Notes: generated by a model from the letters alone, not told the origin. A stretch of 64,000 nucleotides of DNA from Desulfofundulus salinus (GCF_003627965.1 NZ_RBWE01000001.1:2393804-2457803), one strand, 5' to 3'. Shown: positions 1-8,487, counted from the stretch's first letter. Translations and numbers: made by a program.

Positions 1-260
1 GGAATAAATTTGAGGAGCCTGGTAAAGGCGGCCTGACAAGGACCAATCGGAGAAATTGCACTACGGGAAGGGCGCCCCAAGGGGGTGTTAGGGTAAGTAT
101 GCCCTTTGACAGGGGTGGTAAAGGATAAATAAGCCACTTGTCCCAATATAAGGTTAATCTCCCTGTCCTATGCCTTGGAAAACGTCCATGTCTGGTATGG
201 GCGTTAGCCTCCCAGAGGGCAAAAATGTTTACAACGCAAATAGCTCCAGAGGTTGGGGCA
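1..260. other. Unassigned leader segment
   Basis: No convincing reading frame covers these bases on either strand. The segment is rich in short G/C blocks (for example GGGCGCCCC near 70) that could fold, so it may be the end of a structured RNA or of a decayed element that starts before the window. I could not match it to RNase P RNA, tmRNA, SRP RNA or a group II intron with any confidence. Confidence 0.3.
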
Positions 261-289
261 TTGACAATTCACCGGCGCTGTGCTAATAT
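261..289 (+). promoter_or_regulatory. Sigma-A type promoter of tRNA-Leu(CAA)
   Basis: A perfect TTGACA -35 box (261-266) is followed after 17 bases by TAATAT (284-289). The tRNA begins 15 bases after the -10 box, so the transcript would start just ahead of the tRNA, as is usual for a monocistronic tRNA gene. Confidence 0.9.
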
Positions 290-303
290 TTAAATTACTG
301 TAT

Positions 304-392
304 GCCGAAGTGGTGGAACTGGCAGACGCGCCGGACTCAAAATCCGGTGGGGCTCACACCCCGTGCGGGTTCGACTCCCGCCTTCGGCACCA
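304..392 (+). tRNA. tRNA-Leu(CAA)
   Basis: The acceptor stem GCCGAAG pairs with CTTCGGC, followed by discriminator A and an encoded CCA. The anticodon loop CTCAAAA gives anticodon CAA, which reads UUG. The long variable arm (GTGGGGCTCACACCCCGTG region) and GGTTCGACTCCC T-arm are typical of a class II leucine tRNA. It has its own promoter and terminator. Confidence 0.98.
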
Positions 393-393
393 G

Positions 394-436
394 AAAAATA
401 AAGGCTTCCGAAGCATGGAAGCCTTTATTTTTTTCC
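394..436 (+). terminator. Intrinsic terminator after tRNA-Leu(CAA)
   Basis: An inverted repeat built on AAAGGCTTCC / GGAAGCCTTT with a 7-base loop is followed by TATTTTTTT. This isolates the tRNA transcript from the downstream DUF169 gene. Confidence 0.9.
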
Positions 437-563
437 GAACCATAATTGCAAATCCACCCCCGTGAATAATACTGGTAATAAGGTGGTTATACTTCCCCAG
501 CCAGGCAGGAATTTACCTGCCGGCGGAGAAACTTTTTTAAACTTTATCTGGGGGGCGAGAATT

Positions 564-1373
564 ATGCAGAGTAAAATTGCCGCGGCCATGAAGCTCAAGT
601 ATTCCCCGGTGGCGATCCTGTTAACTAACGAAAAACCGGAAGGAGCACTGCAGTTCAAGGAAGGGCGCTGGGGCTGCGTGGTAGCCATGTTCACCGCTGC
701 CGCTAAAGGCCGGACGGCTGTATTTGACCGGAAAACCTTTGGTTGCCCTGGCGGCGGCGTCGGGCTGGGATTCGGCAACCAGTACGTCAATTTTCCCGGC
801 GGCATTGAATACTTTATCTCCACCGGCAACAAGGACTTTTGCCGCAGCGAGATGGGAAAAAACCTAGTGCGCAACCTGCCGGCCCTGGAAGAAGGGGAGC
901 GCTACTTTAAATCACCGGAAATAGCAAAGAAGTTCGTGGATGCCCTGCCCATAACTGATGTTCCCACCACCTATGTGGTATTCAAACCTCTGGCAGAAGT
1001 AACCCCCGGAGAAACTCCCGCCGTTATCGTTTTCCTGGCCAATCCCGACCAGCTGTCGGCCTTAACTGTGCTGGCCAATTACGAGAGCGGCGGCCGGCTG
1101 AACGTCATCGCACCCTTTGGGGCCGGCTGCCATACCATCTTCCTCATCCCTTATGCCGAAGGCAAGTCGGAACACCCCCGGGCAGTAATCGGCTTGACCG
1201 ACATATCCGCGCGCAAGCATGTGGACAAGGACCTGCTCTCCTTTGCCGTGCCTTACAAAATGTTCCTGCAGATGGAAAGCAATGTAGAGGGCAGCTTTTT
1301 GGAACAAGAAAACTGGATGCAGGTGCTGGAAAGGAATAAGCAGGTGGCCAGGGTTTCAAAAGAAGTGACTTGA
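564..1373 (+). CDS. DUF169 family protein
   Basis: This 269-residue soluble protein has the look of the DUF169 family: an N-terminal KLKYSPVAILLTNEKPEG stretch, a central segment with conserved Cys (GRWGCVV, FGCPGGG) and a C-terminal FGAGCHTI segment. The function of DUF169 proteins is not established; conserved cysteines hint at metal or cofactor binding, but that is inference. An upstream GTG at 462 keeps the frame open, but ATG 564 has the better ribosome site (GGGGGGCGAGA) and matches where the conserved domain begins. No signal peptide or membrane segment is visible. It is followed closely by a methyltransferase gene on the same strand. Confidence 0.8.
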   Translation: MQSKIAAAMKLKYSPVAILLTNEKPEGALQFKEGRWGCVVAMFTAAAKGRTAVFDRKTFGCPGGGVGLGFGNQYVNFPGGIEYFISTGNKDFCRSEMGKNLVRNLPALEEGERYFKSPEIAKKFVDALPITDVPTTYVVFKPLAEVTPGETPAVIVFLANPDQLSALTVLANYESGGRLNVIAPFGAGCHTIFLIPYAEGKSEHPRAVIGLTDISARKHVDKDLLSFAVPYKMFLQMESNVEGSFLEQENWMQVLERNKQVARVSKEVT

Positions 1374-1413
1374 AAACGAAGCCACAGGTAGTCATTAAAA
1401 AGAGGCGGAACAT

Positions 1414-2076
1414 ATGCATGGGTTGAACGTATCCACCAGAGAGATCACCATTTTTTTGCCGGGGTTAACCCTGTCCCTTTTGGTGGCCAGAAATGTGGAA
1501 GATTTAATCACAGATCCCGCGGATGAGGATAACATTCCTTTATGGGCCGAAATCTGGCCCGCAGCCAGAGGCCTGGCCCGGTACATCTGGGAAAACATTA
1601 CCTTTTCCGGCGACACCGTTTTAGAATTAGGTGCCGGGGTTGGTTTGCCGGGCCTGGTCTGCGGACTTAAAGGAGCCAGAGTAACCTTTTCCGACTACAA
1701 GCCCGAAGCTTTGCAGCTTTGCATGGCCAACGCCGGACTTAACGGGGTAAAGGAAGCTGATTGCCTGCTGGCCGACTGGCGGGATTTTAAAATGGTCCGC
1801 CAATTCGATTGGATTATTGGCTCAGATATTCTCTATGACCCCAAATTTCATCCTTTCCTGACCGATATTTTCAACCGTTGCCTGAGGCCGGACGGCCAGC
1901 TCCTCATCTCCCACCCGGGGCGACCGGCCACATTTAACTTTTTGAAGGAATGGCTGCAAGAAAATGGCCACGTGGTAGCAGAAAAACTGATTCCCGTAAC
2001 CACCGAAGATCCCTATTTCCCCCACTACGATATATACATCCATCACTATTTAATGCGCCCAACACAGGCAAAATAA
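1414..2076 (+). CDS. Class I SAM-dependent methyltransferase (METTL21/PrmA-like)
   Basis: The 220-residue product has the Rossmann motif I VLELGAGVGLPG near residue 70, an acidic motif II (VTFSDYKPEA) and DWIIGSDILYDP further on, as in the lysine/nicotinamide methyltransferase-like group (METTL21-type, related to PrmA). The PLWAEIWPAARGLA segment before motif I is characteristic of that group. The substrate is probably a protein lysine or a small molecule and cannot be told from sequence. ATG 1414 is preceded by GAGGCGG. It lies 40 bases after the DUF169 gene, so the two may share a transcript. Confidence 0.8.
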   Translation: MHGLNVSTREITIFLPGLTLSLLVARNVEDLITDPADEDNIPLWAEIWPAARGLARYIWENITFSGDTVLELGAGVGLPGLVCGLKGARVTFSDYKPEALQLCMANAGLNGVKEADCLLADWRDFKMVRQFDWIIGSDILYDPKFHPFLTDIFNRCLRPDGQLLISHPGRPATFNFLKEWLQENGHVVAEKLIPVTTEDPYFPHYDIYIHHYLMRPTQAK

Positions 2077-2137
2077 CCCCGGATGTAGAGCAATGATGCA
2101 CAGGGTGAAGCCCCCCTTTTTTGCAAGCCGCCTTAAA

Positions 2138-2171
2138 GGCCAGGGGCTCCCCTTATTGGGGAGCCCCTGGC
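2138..2171 (+). terminator. Strong GC-rich hairpin after the methyltransferase gene
   Basis: GCCAGGGGCTCCCC and GGGGAGCCCCTGG form a nearly perfect 15-bp stem with a 5-base loop. There is no U-tract directly after it on either strand, so termination is only likely, not certain; the rest of 2077-2279 shows no gene. Confidence 0.5.
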
Positions 2172-2279
2172 ACTTCTCAATGAAGAGAAGCCCGGCACAA
2201 CATGCCCGGCGTGATAAGTCTATGGGTTAGAGAGTTTCATGTTGAAGATGTTACGTTACCTCATGTATGTTATGTGGCT

Positions 2280-2465
2280 TTAGCCACTTAACAGGGAACG
2301 GCTTTCGCTGGGCAAATTCCGCGATAAGGCTTTTTTATGCCCCCGGACCAGGCGTAACTTTGGCCCGGCCTGATCATTTTTAAGCATCTCCGCACGCATC
2401 AACTCGGCCTGACAGAATGGTTCTTCCAGGTATTTGGTTACCAGCTGCTTTATCCATTCCCGCAT
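2280..2465 (-). CDS. Small hypothetical protein, 61 residues
   Basis: The start is set by an AAAGGAG ribosome site 7 bases ahead of ATG 2465; the longer frame upstream has no such site. The product is short, charged and mainly helical (starts MREWIKQLVTKYLEEP) with a basic middle section (KLRLVRGHKK). No known domain is recognised. The clean ribosome site and absence of overlap with another gene support real expression, but 61 codons is short enough that chance cannot be excluded. It is surrounded by several hundred bases without other genes. Confidence 0.5.
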   Translation of the reverse strand: MREWIKQLVTKYLEEPFCQAELMRAEMLKNDQAGPKLRLVRGHKKALSRNLPSESRSLLSG

Positions 2466-2742
2466 TTCACTCACTCCTTTCGGATGCCACCTCAGCGGGA
2501 TTAATTTAATTTTACAAAGGTAAAGCAAGGTGGAAAATACTTTTCCCGCCAATTGCCTGTTTAGCCTGGCGAGTTTTTCACAAACTCAGGAAATCTACCA
2601 AATACTTAGGCGAACTGTTCACAAGCCTCCCGCAAATGCCGGGGCGGCACGGGGAAAAAGAAAACGTGGACTTAATTTGCCCACGATAAAAGGCTTACTT
2701 AATTCCGGCATGGAATTATGAGCAGAACCTGTTAGAAACAAC
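2466..2742. other. Gene-free spacer
   Basis: Apart from the ribosome site of the small upstream gene at its left end, I see no gene, tRNA or repeat here; only short open frames without ribosome sites are present. Confidence 0.5.
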
Positions 2743-2774
2743 CTGAAAAAACTGAACCGCACATTTCAGTGCGG
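2743..2774 (-). terminator. Terminator of tRNA-Leu(GAG)
   Basis: On the minus strand CCGCAC and GTGCGG pair around a 6-base loop, followed by TTCAGTTTTTTC. It lies 8 bases after the tRNA 3' end. Confidence 0.8.
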
Positions 2775-2782
2775 TGTGTGAG

Positions 2783-2865
2783 TGGTGTCGGAGGCGGGAC
2801 TCGAACCCGCACGGTTTCCCACACGCCCCTCAAACGTGCGCGTCTGCCAGTTCCGCCACTCCGAC
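2783..2865 (-). tRNA. tRNA-Leu(GAG)
   Basis: Read on the minus strand, GTCGGAG pairs with CTCCGAC, then discriminator A and encoded CCA. The anticodon loop TTGAGGG gives GAG, which reads CUC (and CUU). A long variable arm is present. CUC is the apparent specifier codon of the T-box leader at 34293-34618, so this tRNA is the likely ligand of that leader. Confidence 0.96.
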
Positions 2866-2877
2866 ATCGCATTTTTT

Positions 2878-2907
2878 ATTATACGACTTACAAAGCCCTT
2901 CTGTCAA
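2878..2907 (-). promoter_or_regulatory. Promoter of tRNA-Leu(GAG)
   Basis: Minus-strand TTGACA (2902-2907) and TATAAT (2878-2883) are separated by 18 bases; transcription would start a few bases before the tRNA. Confidence 0.9.
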
Positions 2908-2979
2908 GGGTATAATATTTTTACAGCCGACGACCGCAGGTGCCAGAAACCTGCCCGGAATCTTACCGGAAAGGATCGA

Positions 2980-4062
2980 ATGAGGATGTCCAATTCCATA
3001 TGGCTTTACCGTTTGTACGACGTAGCGGAGGAAATCAAGCTGGACATCGTGGAACAAACGCTGGCCCATACCAAACTCACTTCCAGGCTGCGCCTTTCCC
3101 GGGCGCGACTGAAATCCATACATATCCCCAATCCTCCCGTGACCGTGGAACTGGGGGAAGAATGGATCAAGCTGGGCCGGCGGGATTTCCGCGTCCGTTT
3201 TACCGGCAAGATTTACGACCTGGGCGTGGTCAGCCTGATTATGCACATTTTGCTCCCTATGGGATTCAGCTACCAGGAGATCAGGGATCTGGCCGTGTAT
3301 TTAAGTGAAAACGAAGAAACGGAAGGGATAACGGAAGGGATTTTCCAGAGCAAGCTGGAAGAAGTAATAAAAGGCCTGGGCAAAGCCATGATTCACCCGG
3401 GACTGCGGGGAGCCGAGGAAGACTATATTTTGTTTTTCTTCCAGGAATGGAATCAGGACTGGGATCCGGTGCCCCTGTTGCTGGCTGAACCGGAACCGGT
3501 AAGCCCCCAGGTGCGCAGGGAAACCCTGCAGCATTCCTTCTCCTATGGCCCGGATGATCTCACCATCATTACCTGGGCCTCGGCCCTGGTATACGACGCG
3601 GCCGGCAGTCACGACATTCCCGATCTTCTTGAATTTGCCCTGACCCAATTGCTGGAACTCCGCTATTACGATAACCTGCTCAGCGAAGAAATGGGCAAAA
3701 TGTACGATGACATTGAAGAAGCCGAACGGGTTACCCAGTTGCGGCGCCTGGGGCACTATCGCCACATTATGAACCGTTTAATGGAACTGGTAGTTGACAT
3801 AAACGAAATCCTGGAAAGGATTCAAAACTCCCTCAAAGTAACGGAAGATGTGTTCTATGCCCGGGTGTACGGGGCCGCTTTGTCCGTCTTCCGTACCAGG
3901 GCCTGGGTGGAAAGCATTCAACGCAAACTCTCGGTAATTATGCAAAATTACACCATGCTGAGCAACCGGCTGGTAAACCAGCAGTCCGTCCTGCTGGAAC
4001 TGGCCATCGTGCTGCTTTTTTTGCTGGAAATTTTTCTCACTCTTCCTTCCCTTATCCACTAG
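2980..4062 (+). CDS. Helical protein with C-terminal membrane anchor, possibly RMD1/DUF155-like
   Basis: The frame stays open through the tRNA upstream, but ATG 2980, preceded by AAAGGA, is the credible start (360 residues). The N-terminal half is mixed; the C-terminal half is a long helix/coiled coil with the sequence RLMELVVDINEILERIQ, ending in a hydrophobic segment (LLELAIVLLFLLEIFL, about residues 338-354). This layout (YDDLT-like core, long helices, one C-terminal membrane helix) resembles the RMD1/YagE (DUF155) family, whose eukaryotic members act at mitochondrial membranes. Similarity is judged by eye only. It heads the run of genes containing the tandem dynamin-like GTPase. Confidence 0.6.
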   Translation: MRMSNSIWLYRLYDVAEEIKLDIVEQTLAHTKLTSRLRLSRARLKSIHIPNPPVTVELGEEWIKLGRRDFRVRFTGKIYDLGVVSLIMHILLPMGFSYQEIRDLAVYLSENEETEGITEGIFQSKLEEVIKGLGKAMIHPGLRGAEEDYILFFFQEWNQDWDPVPLLLAEPEPVSPQVRRETLQHSFSYGPDDLTIITWASALVYDAAGSHDIPDLLEFALTQLLELRYYDNLLSEEMGKMYDDIEEAERVTQLRRLGHYRHIMNRLMELVVDINEILERIQNSLKVTEDVFYARVYGAALSVFRTRAWVESIQRKLSVIMQNYTMLSNRLVNQQSVLLELAIVLLFLLEIFLTLPSLIH

Positions 4063-4137
4063 CATTTTACCGAAATTTCGTTTATCTGATCAATACAAAC
4101 CTGGAACCAAAAGAAATATGTACATAAAGGAGTGCCG

Positions 4138-4482
4138 ATGGTGAGCGATATGAGCCCAGACGTCCAAAATTTGCTGGCTTTTTTACAAAACCTGCAGGAA
4201 AAAACCGTACCGGAAATAAGCCAGGCCTGTGCGCAGAAAATCCACCGCATGGAGCTTACCGGCGATCCCGACCGGGCTCTGGTGGAGCATTTAAAGTCCA
4301 TGATCCTGCTTATCCGGCACCTGCGTCGACCCCCCGTAGCCCGGGACGAAAAGGTGCGGCGATTTTTAATCGAGTTTTTTACCAGGATACAACAGCACGA
4401 CCGCCGGGCAAAACATGTACTCGAGGTGCTGCATAAAATGGACTCCAGCAATCAACAAACCGGTAATTCAACTGCCGGTTAA
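4138..4482 (+). CDS. Small helical hypothetical protein
   Basis: A 114-residue, highly helical and charged protein without recognisable domain or membrane segment. AAGGAG at 4127-4132 sits 5 bases ahead of ATG 4138; the GTG at 4132 that would extend the frame overlaps that site and is therefore rejected. Located 75 bases after the anchored helical protein and 127 bases before the tandem GTPase gene, it is a plausible member of the same expression unit. Confidence 0.65.
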   Translation: MVSDMSPDVQNLLAFLQNLQEKTVPEISQACAQKIHRMELTGDPDRALVEHLKSMILLIRHLRRPPVARDEKVRRFLIEFFTRIQQHDRRAKHVLEVLHKMDSSNQQTGNSTAG

Positions 4483-4609
4483 TTGTTCATACCGCACCTC
4501 CCCGGATGTCATATTTGTCCCACAATGCTAATATATAGCAGATAGGCAGGTGGACGGTATTCCCCGGCCGGGCGAAACCGGCCGGACCTTTCGGGGAGCG
4601 TGTTTTTAA

Positions 4610-6862
4610 ATGACGGGTATATTTTTTGAATTGCGGGAAAGGTACCTCCCGCACCGCCCTGCACCCACCCTCGCCGTCGTCGGATCGTGTAACGCGGGAA
4701 AATCCACCCTGATTAATGCCCTCCTGGAGGAAGAAATTTCGCCGGTGGATGTACTGCCGGCTACACCCTGCCCCATCTTTTTTTGCTACGGGGAAGCCTT
4801 TTCAGCATCCGTGGGCGGTAGACTCATCAAACAAACCCAATCCGGACGGGATCTGGCCTTCCTGCTGCGTCAAAAAAACATCTGCCGGAACCAGGTTGAA
4901 ATCACCCTGCCCAATCCCCGGCTCAAAAAGTGCACCTTAATTGACACTCCGGGGCTGGATTCCGCCAACCAGAACCAGTTGCTTAAAGAAATCATTCCCC
5001 TGGCAGATTTTATCCTCTATCTGTTCCACCAGCGGGGTCTTGATGACCGGGACCGCTATTTCCTGTACCGTTTAAAAGGGAGCCCGTTCCTCCACAGCTT
5101 TAACCGGATTTCCTTCTGGGTTAACAGCAATTGCGGCCACCCGGACGGCAGCGCCCTTGCGTCCACCCGGGCCGCATTGGGGGAAATTTTTGGCCGGGAG
5201 TTGCCGGTCAACTATCTGGACACCAAAAATAAAGAGAGCGTTGAAAACCTGCGGCTGTTTATTGAGGCAGAGATGGCCCACCTGACTTTAAAGGAAATTG
5301 AAAAGCTGTTCAAGGAAGAAGACAAGCACATTCCCCGCCAGCTGGCCAGGGCGCTTTCCATCAAGGAAGACGGGCAGTTTCTCAGCGCGTTCTGGGATAT
5401 TTACGAACGTGCCCGGGCGGCGCTGGAAACCGGGCGGCAGTTCGGGATGCTGCAGCAAATGCGCTCCGGGATCCGGGAAAGACTGGCCGCGTATAACCGG
5501 AAAGTCCTCCCGGTGCAGGTATCCCCCGCTGCCACCAGGGAGGCGTGGCAAATCGTTAATTTTTCTTTAATTAAGGAGCGCCTGCTCAATTTATTGCAGC
5601 GTTTACTGAAGGACCCGGCTCTAAAGTCGCCTGCTGCACGCGAACGCCTGAGGGAGCTGGCCAAAAGCATGGCCAATGACCGCTTTTTTATCACCCTCTG
5701 GGGGCCCTTCTCCTCGGGGAAAAGCACTTTTCTCAATGCCCTGATGCAGGAGGCCCTGCTGCCAGCCCAGGATAAATCCACCACTTCCTCCATTATCCGG
5801 CTGCACTATGGGCCGGAAAAACTGGCGGTGGCCCATTACCCCCTGCAGGTTACCCTTTCCCTTCTCGATGAAAGGGACGGGGAAGTTTTCCTGTGCCGGG
5901 AGGAACTGGCCGCCCTGGACGGCTGGCTAAAGAAACCAAATTTCCTTAACACCGTCAGGGAAATTGAGGTATGCATCGGGGGGAAATTTTCGCAGGTAGA
6001 CATGGCACAGTTGCGCACTCTCTTTGCCAGAACCCAAAACCTTTTCCGCCCGCCGGCCTTCCCGGCGAGCATTAACAGCCCCGTTCCGGCCATCACCCGT
6101 TCCATACCGGCAAAGCGGGCCACCCGGGCGGTAACGGCAGTTCGCTTCTCCTTTCATAATGCCCGGGAGAAAACCTATCACCTGGCAGATCCAAACGAAT
6201 TTATGGAATTTAAACATCTCATCGTCACCCCCGAAGAAGCAATACTTGTAGACGGAATCGACATCTATCATCCGGCCGAAATGTTCAAACTGGCCACCTT
6301 TGTAGATACTCCGGGAATAGATTCGGTGCACACCCGCTATACAAAAACCGTTACCAGCTGGCTGAGCAAAAGTGATGTACACCTGGTCTTTTTCAACGGC
6401 CGGCATATGCTTTCCCCCACCCACCGGGATCTTCTCCGGCACATGGTCTTTCCGGAAAAATTTTGGGAGAACTGTTTTTGCGTGATTAATTTTGCTGATA
6501 CCTTAAACCGCAATGAAAAAGAGCGGGTGGCAGCGTTCCTGCGCCGGGAACTGGCCCCGTCAGCGCCCCCCGAAATCCATTTCATTTCCGCCCTGGATGC
6601 CCTCAAGGATAAAAACAACTTTGCTTTTAACCAGTTTCTGCGCCGCCTGGAGCGGTTCGTCCTCACTCAACGGGGCGAGAATGTCCTCCTGCGCCGCATC
6701 GAGCAAATAAAGGAGCTGTTAACCATGGACTGCCACGAACCATCCCCAGCCGGGCGGGTGCTGGAAAAATATTGCCGGGAGCTGGAGGAGATCCGGGTGA
6801 TACTTAAGCAACCGGGAGGTTATCGCTTATGGAAAATGCCCGCGTCCTTGAGGAAAGGTTAA
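4610..6862 (+). CDS. Tandem-GTPase bacterial dynamin-like protein
   Basis: The 750-residue protein carries two dynamin-type GTPase domains. The first has P-loop GSCNAGKS at 25-32 and LIDTPGLDS with Asp near 112; the second has P-loop GPFSSGKS near 366 and FVDTPGIDS near 566. Each is followed by helical sequence. Bacterial dynamin-like proteins remodel or tether membranes; two-headed versions are known, and others act as heterodimers. No clear membrane helix is seen, so membrane contact would need a partner or an amphipathic paddle. The 3' end overlaps the next small gene by 34 bases, and three small coiled-coil genes follow, strongly suggesting a shared operon. Start ATG 4610 has GGGGAG upstream. 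Confidence 0.8.
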   Translation: MTGIFFELRERYLPHRPAPTLAVVGSCNAGKSTLINALLEEEISPVDVLPATPCPIFFCYGEAFSASVGGRLIKQTQSGRDLAFLLRQKNICRNQVEITLPNPRLKKCTLIDTPGLDSANQNQLLKEIIPLADFILYLFHQRGLDDRDRYFLYRLKGSPFLHSFNRISFWVNSNCGHPDGSALASTRAALGEIFGRELPVNYLDTKNKESVENLRLFIEAEMAHLTLKEIEKLFKEEDKHIPRQLARALSIKEDGQFLSAFWDIYERARAALETGRQFGMLQQMRSGIRERLAAYNRKVLPVQVSPAATREAWQIVNFSLIKERLLNLLQRLLKDPALKSPAARERLRELAKSMANDRFFITLWGPFSSGKSTFLNALMQEALLPAQDKSTTSSIIRLHYGPEKLAVAHYPLQVTLSLLDERDGEVFLCREELAALDGWLKKPNFLNTVREIEVCIGGKFSQVDMAQLRTLFARTQNLFRPPAFPASINSPVPAITRSIPAKRATRAVTAVRFSFHNAREKTYHLADPNEFMEFKHLIVTPEEAILVDGIDIYHPAEMFKLATFVDTPGIDSVHTRYTKTVTSWLSKSDVHLVFFNGRHMLSPTHRDLLRHMVFPEKFWENCFCVINFADTLNRNEKERVAAFLRRELAPSAPPEIHFISALDALKDKNNFAFNQFLRRLERFVLTQRGENVLLRRIEQIKELLTMDCHEPSPAGRVLEKYCRELEEIRVILKQPGGYRLWKMPASLRKG

Positions 6863-7023
6863 AGCGCATTATCCGTGAGGTAAGCAATCACACCGGAAAT
6901 GAAATTAAACAAGACTTGTTGGTGGATCTGGAAAAAGAAGTAACAGCTATCGTCCGTCAAAATTCCCAGCAGGAAGTAACCCGCTTCTTAACCCTGCTCA
7001 AAGGGGCCATTCATCAAATTTAG
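6829..7023 (+). CDS. Small coiled-coil protein A of the dynamin cluster
   Basis: A 64-residue charged helix-forming protein (MENARVLEERLKRII at the start). GGGAGGT lies 8 bases before ATG 6829, inside the 3' end of the GTPase gene; the 34-base overlap implies translational coupling. No family is recognised. Its size, helical character and position suggest a structural or adaptor partner of the GTPase, which is inference. Confidence 0.7.
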   Translation: MENARVLEERLKRIIREVSNHTGNEIKQDLLVDLEKEVTAIVRQNSQQEVTRFLTLLKGAIHQI

Positions 7024-7034
7024 GAGGGATTTTC

Positions 7035-7301
7035 ATGTCCGTCAGGCAAACGGCCCAGGATGAAGCGATTCAGGCGTTGATGAAGGAAATCCTGGTGGCC
7101 TTGCGTGAAAAATTACTGCAACCTTTCGTTCAGGAAATAAACCAGCTGTCCCGTGCTGTAGGTGAACTGCAAGAACAGCAAACTGCTTTTTACCGGGAAA
7201 CCCGGGAATTAATCAACCAGCTGGAAAACCGGGTGACGGAAACCCCCCTGGTTACACTCACTGCCTTGCGGGATGCCATTCAGCAGGCAAAGGAGGGTTA
7301 A
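7035..7301 (+). CDS. Small coiled-coil protein B of the dynamin cluster
   Basis: An 88-residue protein, nearly all predicted helix with heptad-like spacing (INQLSRAVGELQEQQ). A strong TAGGAGGGA site precedes ATG 7035 by 6 bases. It starts 11 bases after protein A and ends 4 bases before the start of protein C, so the three small genes are tightly coupled. No domain of known function is seen. Confidence 0.7.
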   Translation: MSVRQTAQDEAIQALMKEILVALREKLLQPFVQEINQLSRAVGELQEQQTAFYRETRELINQLENRVTETPLVTLTALRDAIQQAKEG

Positions 7302-7305
7302 CGCC

Positions 7306-7605
7306 ATGGCTACCGCACAGGGCAAGGAAAAAGAGGTAGTGGATTCCCTGGCCCAAACCATCCGCCAGCGGATCGTCACCCCCACTGAAAGGCGGTTTAA
7401 ACAACTGGACGGGCAGGTAACCAGTTTGAACGCCGCCCTGCACGATAGATACCAGGAGTGGCGCTCGGCCATGGAGGAACTGGAAAAACGCGTCACCCGC
7501 CTGGAACAGGAGCTTTCCCAGGCAGAAAAGCAAATCCGGGGACTGGCCTTTGCCCTCGCCCTGCTCCTGGCCGGAGCCAGTTTTTTGCTCCTCAAGGGGT
7601 GGTAG
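7306..7605 (+). CDS. Coiled-coil protein C with C-terminal membrane anchor
   Basis: A 99-residue protein: a coiled coil over residues 1-75 (MEELEKRVTRLEQELSQAEKQ) broken here only by description, then a C-terminal hydrophobic segment (LAFALALLLAGASFLLL) ending with KGW. This is a tail-anchored topology with the coil in the cytoplasm. AGGAGGG precedes ATG 7306. It could bring the GTPase to the membrane. The frame is open further upstream (7273), but that lies inside protein B and has no ribosome site. Confidence 0.7.
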   Translation: MATAQGKEKEVVDSLAQTIRQRIVTPTERRFKQLDGQVTSLNAALHDRYQEWRSAMEELEKRVTRLEQELSQAEKQIRGLAFALALLLAGASFLLLKGW

Positions 7606-7696
7606 ACGAAAATTTGCCTTTCCGGTAGGAAAACGAAATACAGAGGTAGAAGAATATCCAGCACAATCCAATCTATCCCGGGCGGGGGTATTCAAG

Positions 7697-8431
7697 TTGT
7701 ATCCTCAAACCCACGTTTACTTCGCCGAGAGAGTTTGCGGGGAACTTTCGGACGCCATGGTTTTAGGCAGTATTTTCCCCGATATGATTGCCGCCCTGGC
7801 CCCGGGCCGCGAAGAAAGCCACGGCCGGGGAAAAGAGCTGCTGGCCGCCCTGGAGGACGATCCCCAGCTGCGGGAATTTGCCCGGGGGGTATTGACCCAC
7901 GGGGTTAATCCGGAAGGCCTGGATTACTATGGGGACGAAAAATACCTTGATTACGAACGGGGTTACTGCTTTGAAAAGGGCCGCCCTTTAGTGGAGGAGA
8001 CCATCCGGGCATGCAATCTGCCTCCGGCCATGGGCTGGTGGAAGAGCCATAACATTGTGGAGATGGGCATTGAACTCCTTATTGGCGAGGGGACTATTTA
8101 CGGTCAGGCCCTGGCCGCCGCCTTTCGCAATGCCGGCCTGATCGATAAAATCAGCCGGCGGGTGGCCCCGCTATACGGGGTGGAGCCCCGCCGGCTTTAC
8201 CAGCGCATCCACAACTTCCCCCATTATATTGAAATTGCCCGGCTCACCCCCCGCACCCTGGCGGCCAAGTACGACGTGCAGATGTTCTATAAACACCGCA
8301 TCCACATCGACATCGAGCGTACGGCCCGGCTTATTGCCACGGCCCGGCACATGGTGGAAACGGACCTGGAGGAATTTTTTAAGCACGCAGAAGAACAGGT
8401 GCGGCAAAACATGCTCAAAGCAGGGGCTTAG
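7697..8431 (+). CDS. Helical metal-binding protein, zinc-dependent phospholipase C-like
   Basis: From TTG 7697 the product is 244 residues. Conserved-looking metal ligands are spaced as in the zinc-dependent phospholipase C/S1-P1-like helical fold: His in PQTHVYFAERV, Asp in GSIFPDM, His in GVLTHGVN, His/Glu in KSHNIVEMGIE. Enzymatic activity is unproven and this assignment is tentative. No ATG or GTG exists in frame between the previous gene and residue one; TTG 7697 is preceded by GGGGGT at a good distance. It is the last gene of the dynamin run, ended by a terminator 12 bases on. Confidence 0.55.
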   Translation: MYPQTHVYFAERVCGELSDAMVLGSIFPDMIAALAPGREESHGRGKELLAALEDDPQLREFARGVLTHGVNPEGLDYYGDEKYLDYERGYCFEKGRPLVEETIRACNLPPAMGWWKSHNIVEMGIELLIGEGTIYGQALAAAFRNAGLIDKISRRVAPLYGVEPRRLYQRIHNFPHYIEIARLTPRTLAAKYDVQMFYKHRIHIDIERTARLIATARHMVETDLEEFFKHAEEQVRQNMLKAGA

Positions 8432-8442
8432 GAACCTATAGC

Positions 8443-8480
8443 AAAAAGTCCCGGCCATGCCTGACCGGGATTTTTTATTT
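8443..8480 (+). terminator. Terminator closing the dynamin-cluster transcript
   Basis: TCCCGG and CCGGGA pair around a 10-base loop, with an upstream A-run and a downstream TTTTTTATTT, so the site may work for both strands. The gene on the other side is convergent. Confidence 0.85.
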
Positions 8481-8487
8481 GAGGAAT

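Noticed and set aside
1-260. Group II intron or RNase P RNA end
   Set aside because: No domain V or conserved P4 sequence could be recognised.
2782-2979. N-terminal extension of the anchored helical protein
   Set aside because: The extra codons run through tRNA-Leu(GAG) and its promoter; ATG 2980 has its own ribosome site.
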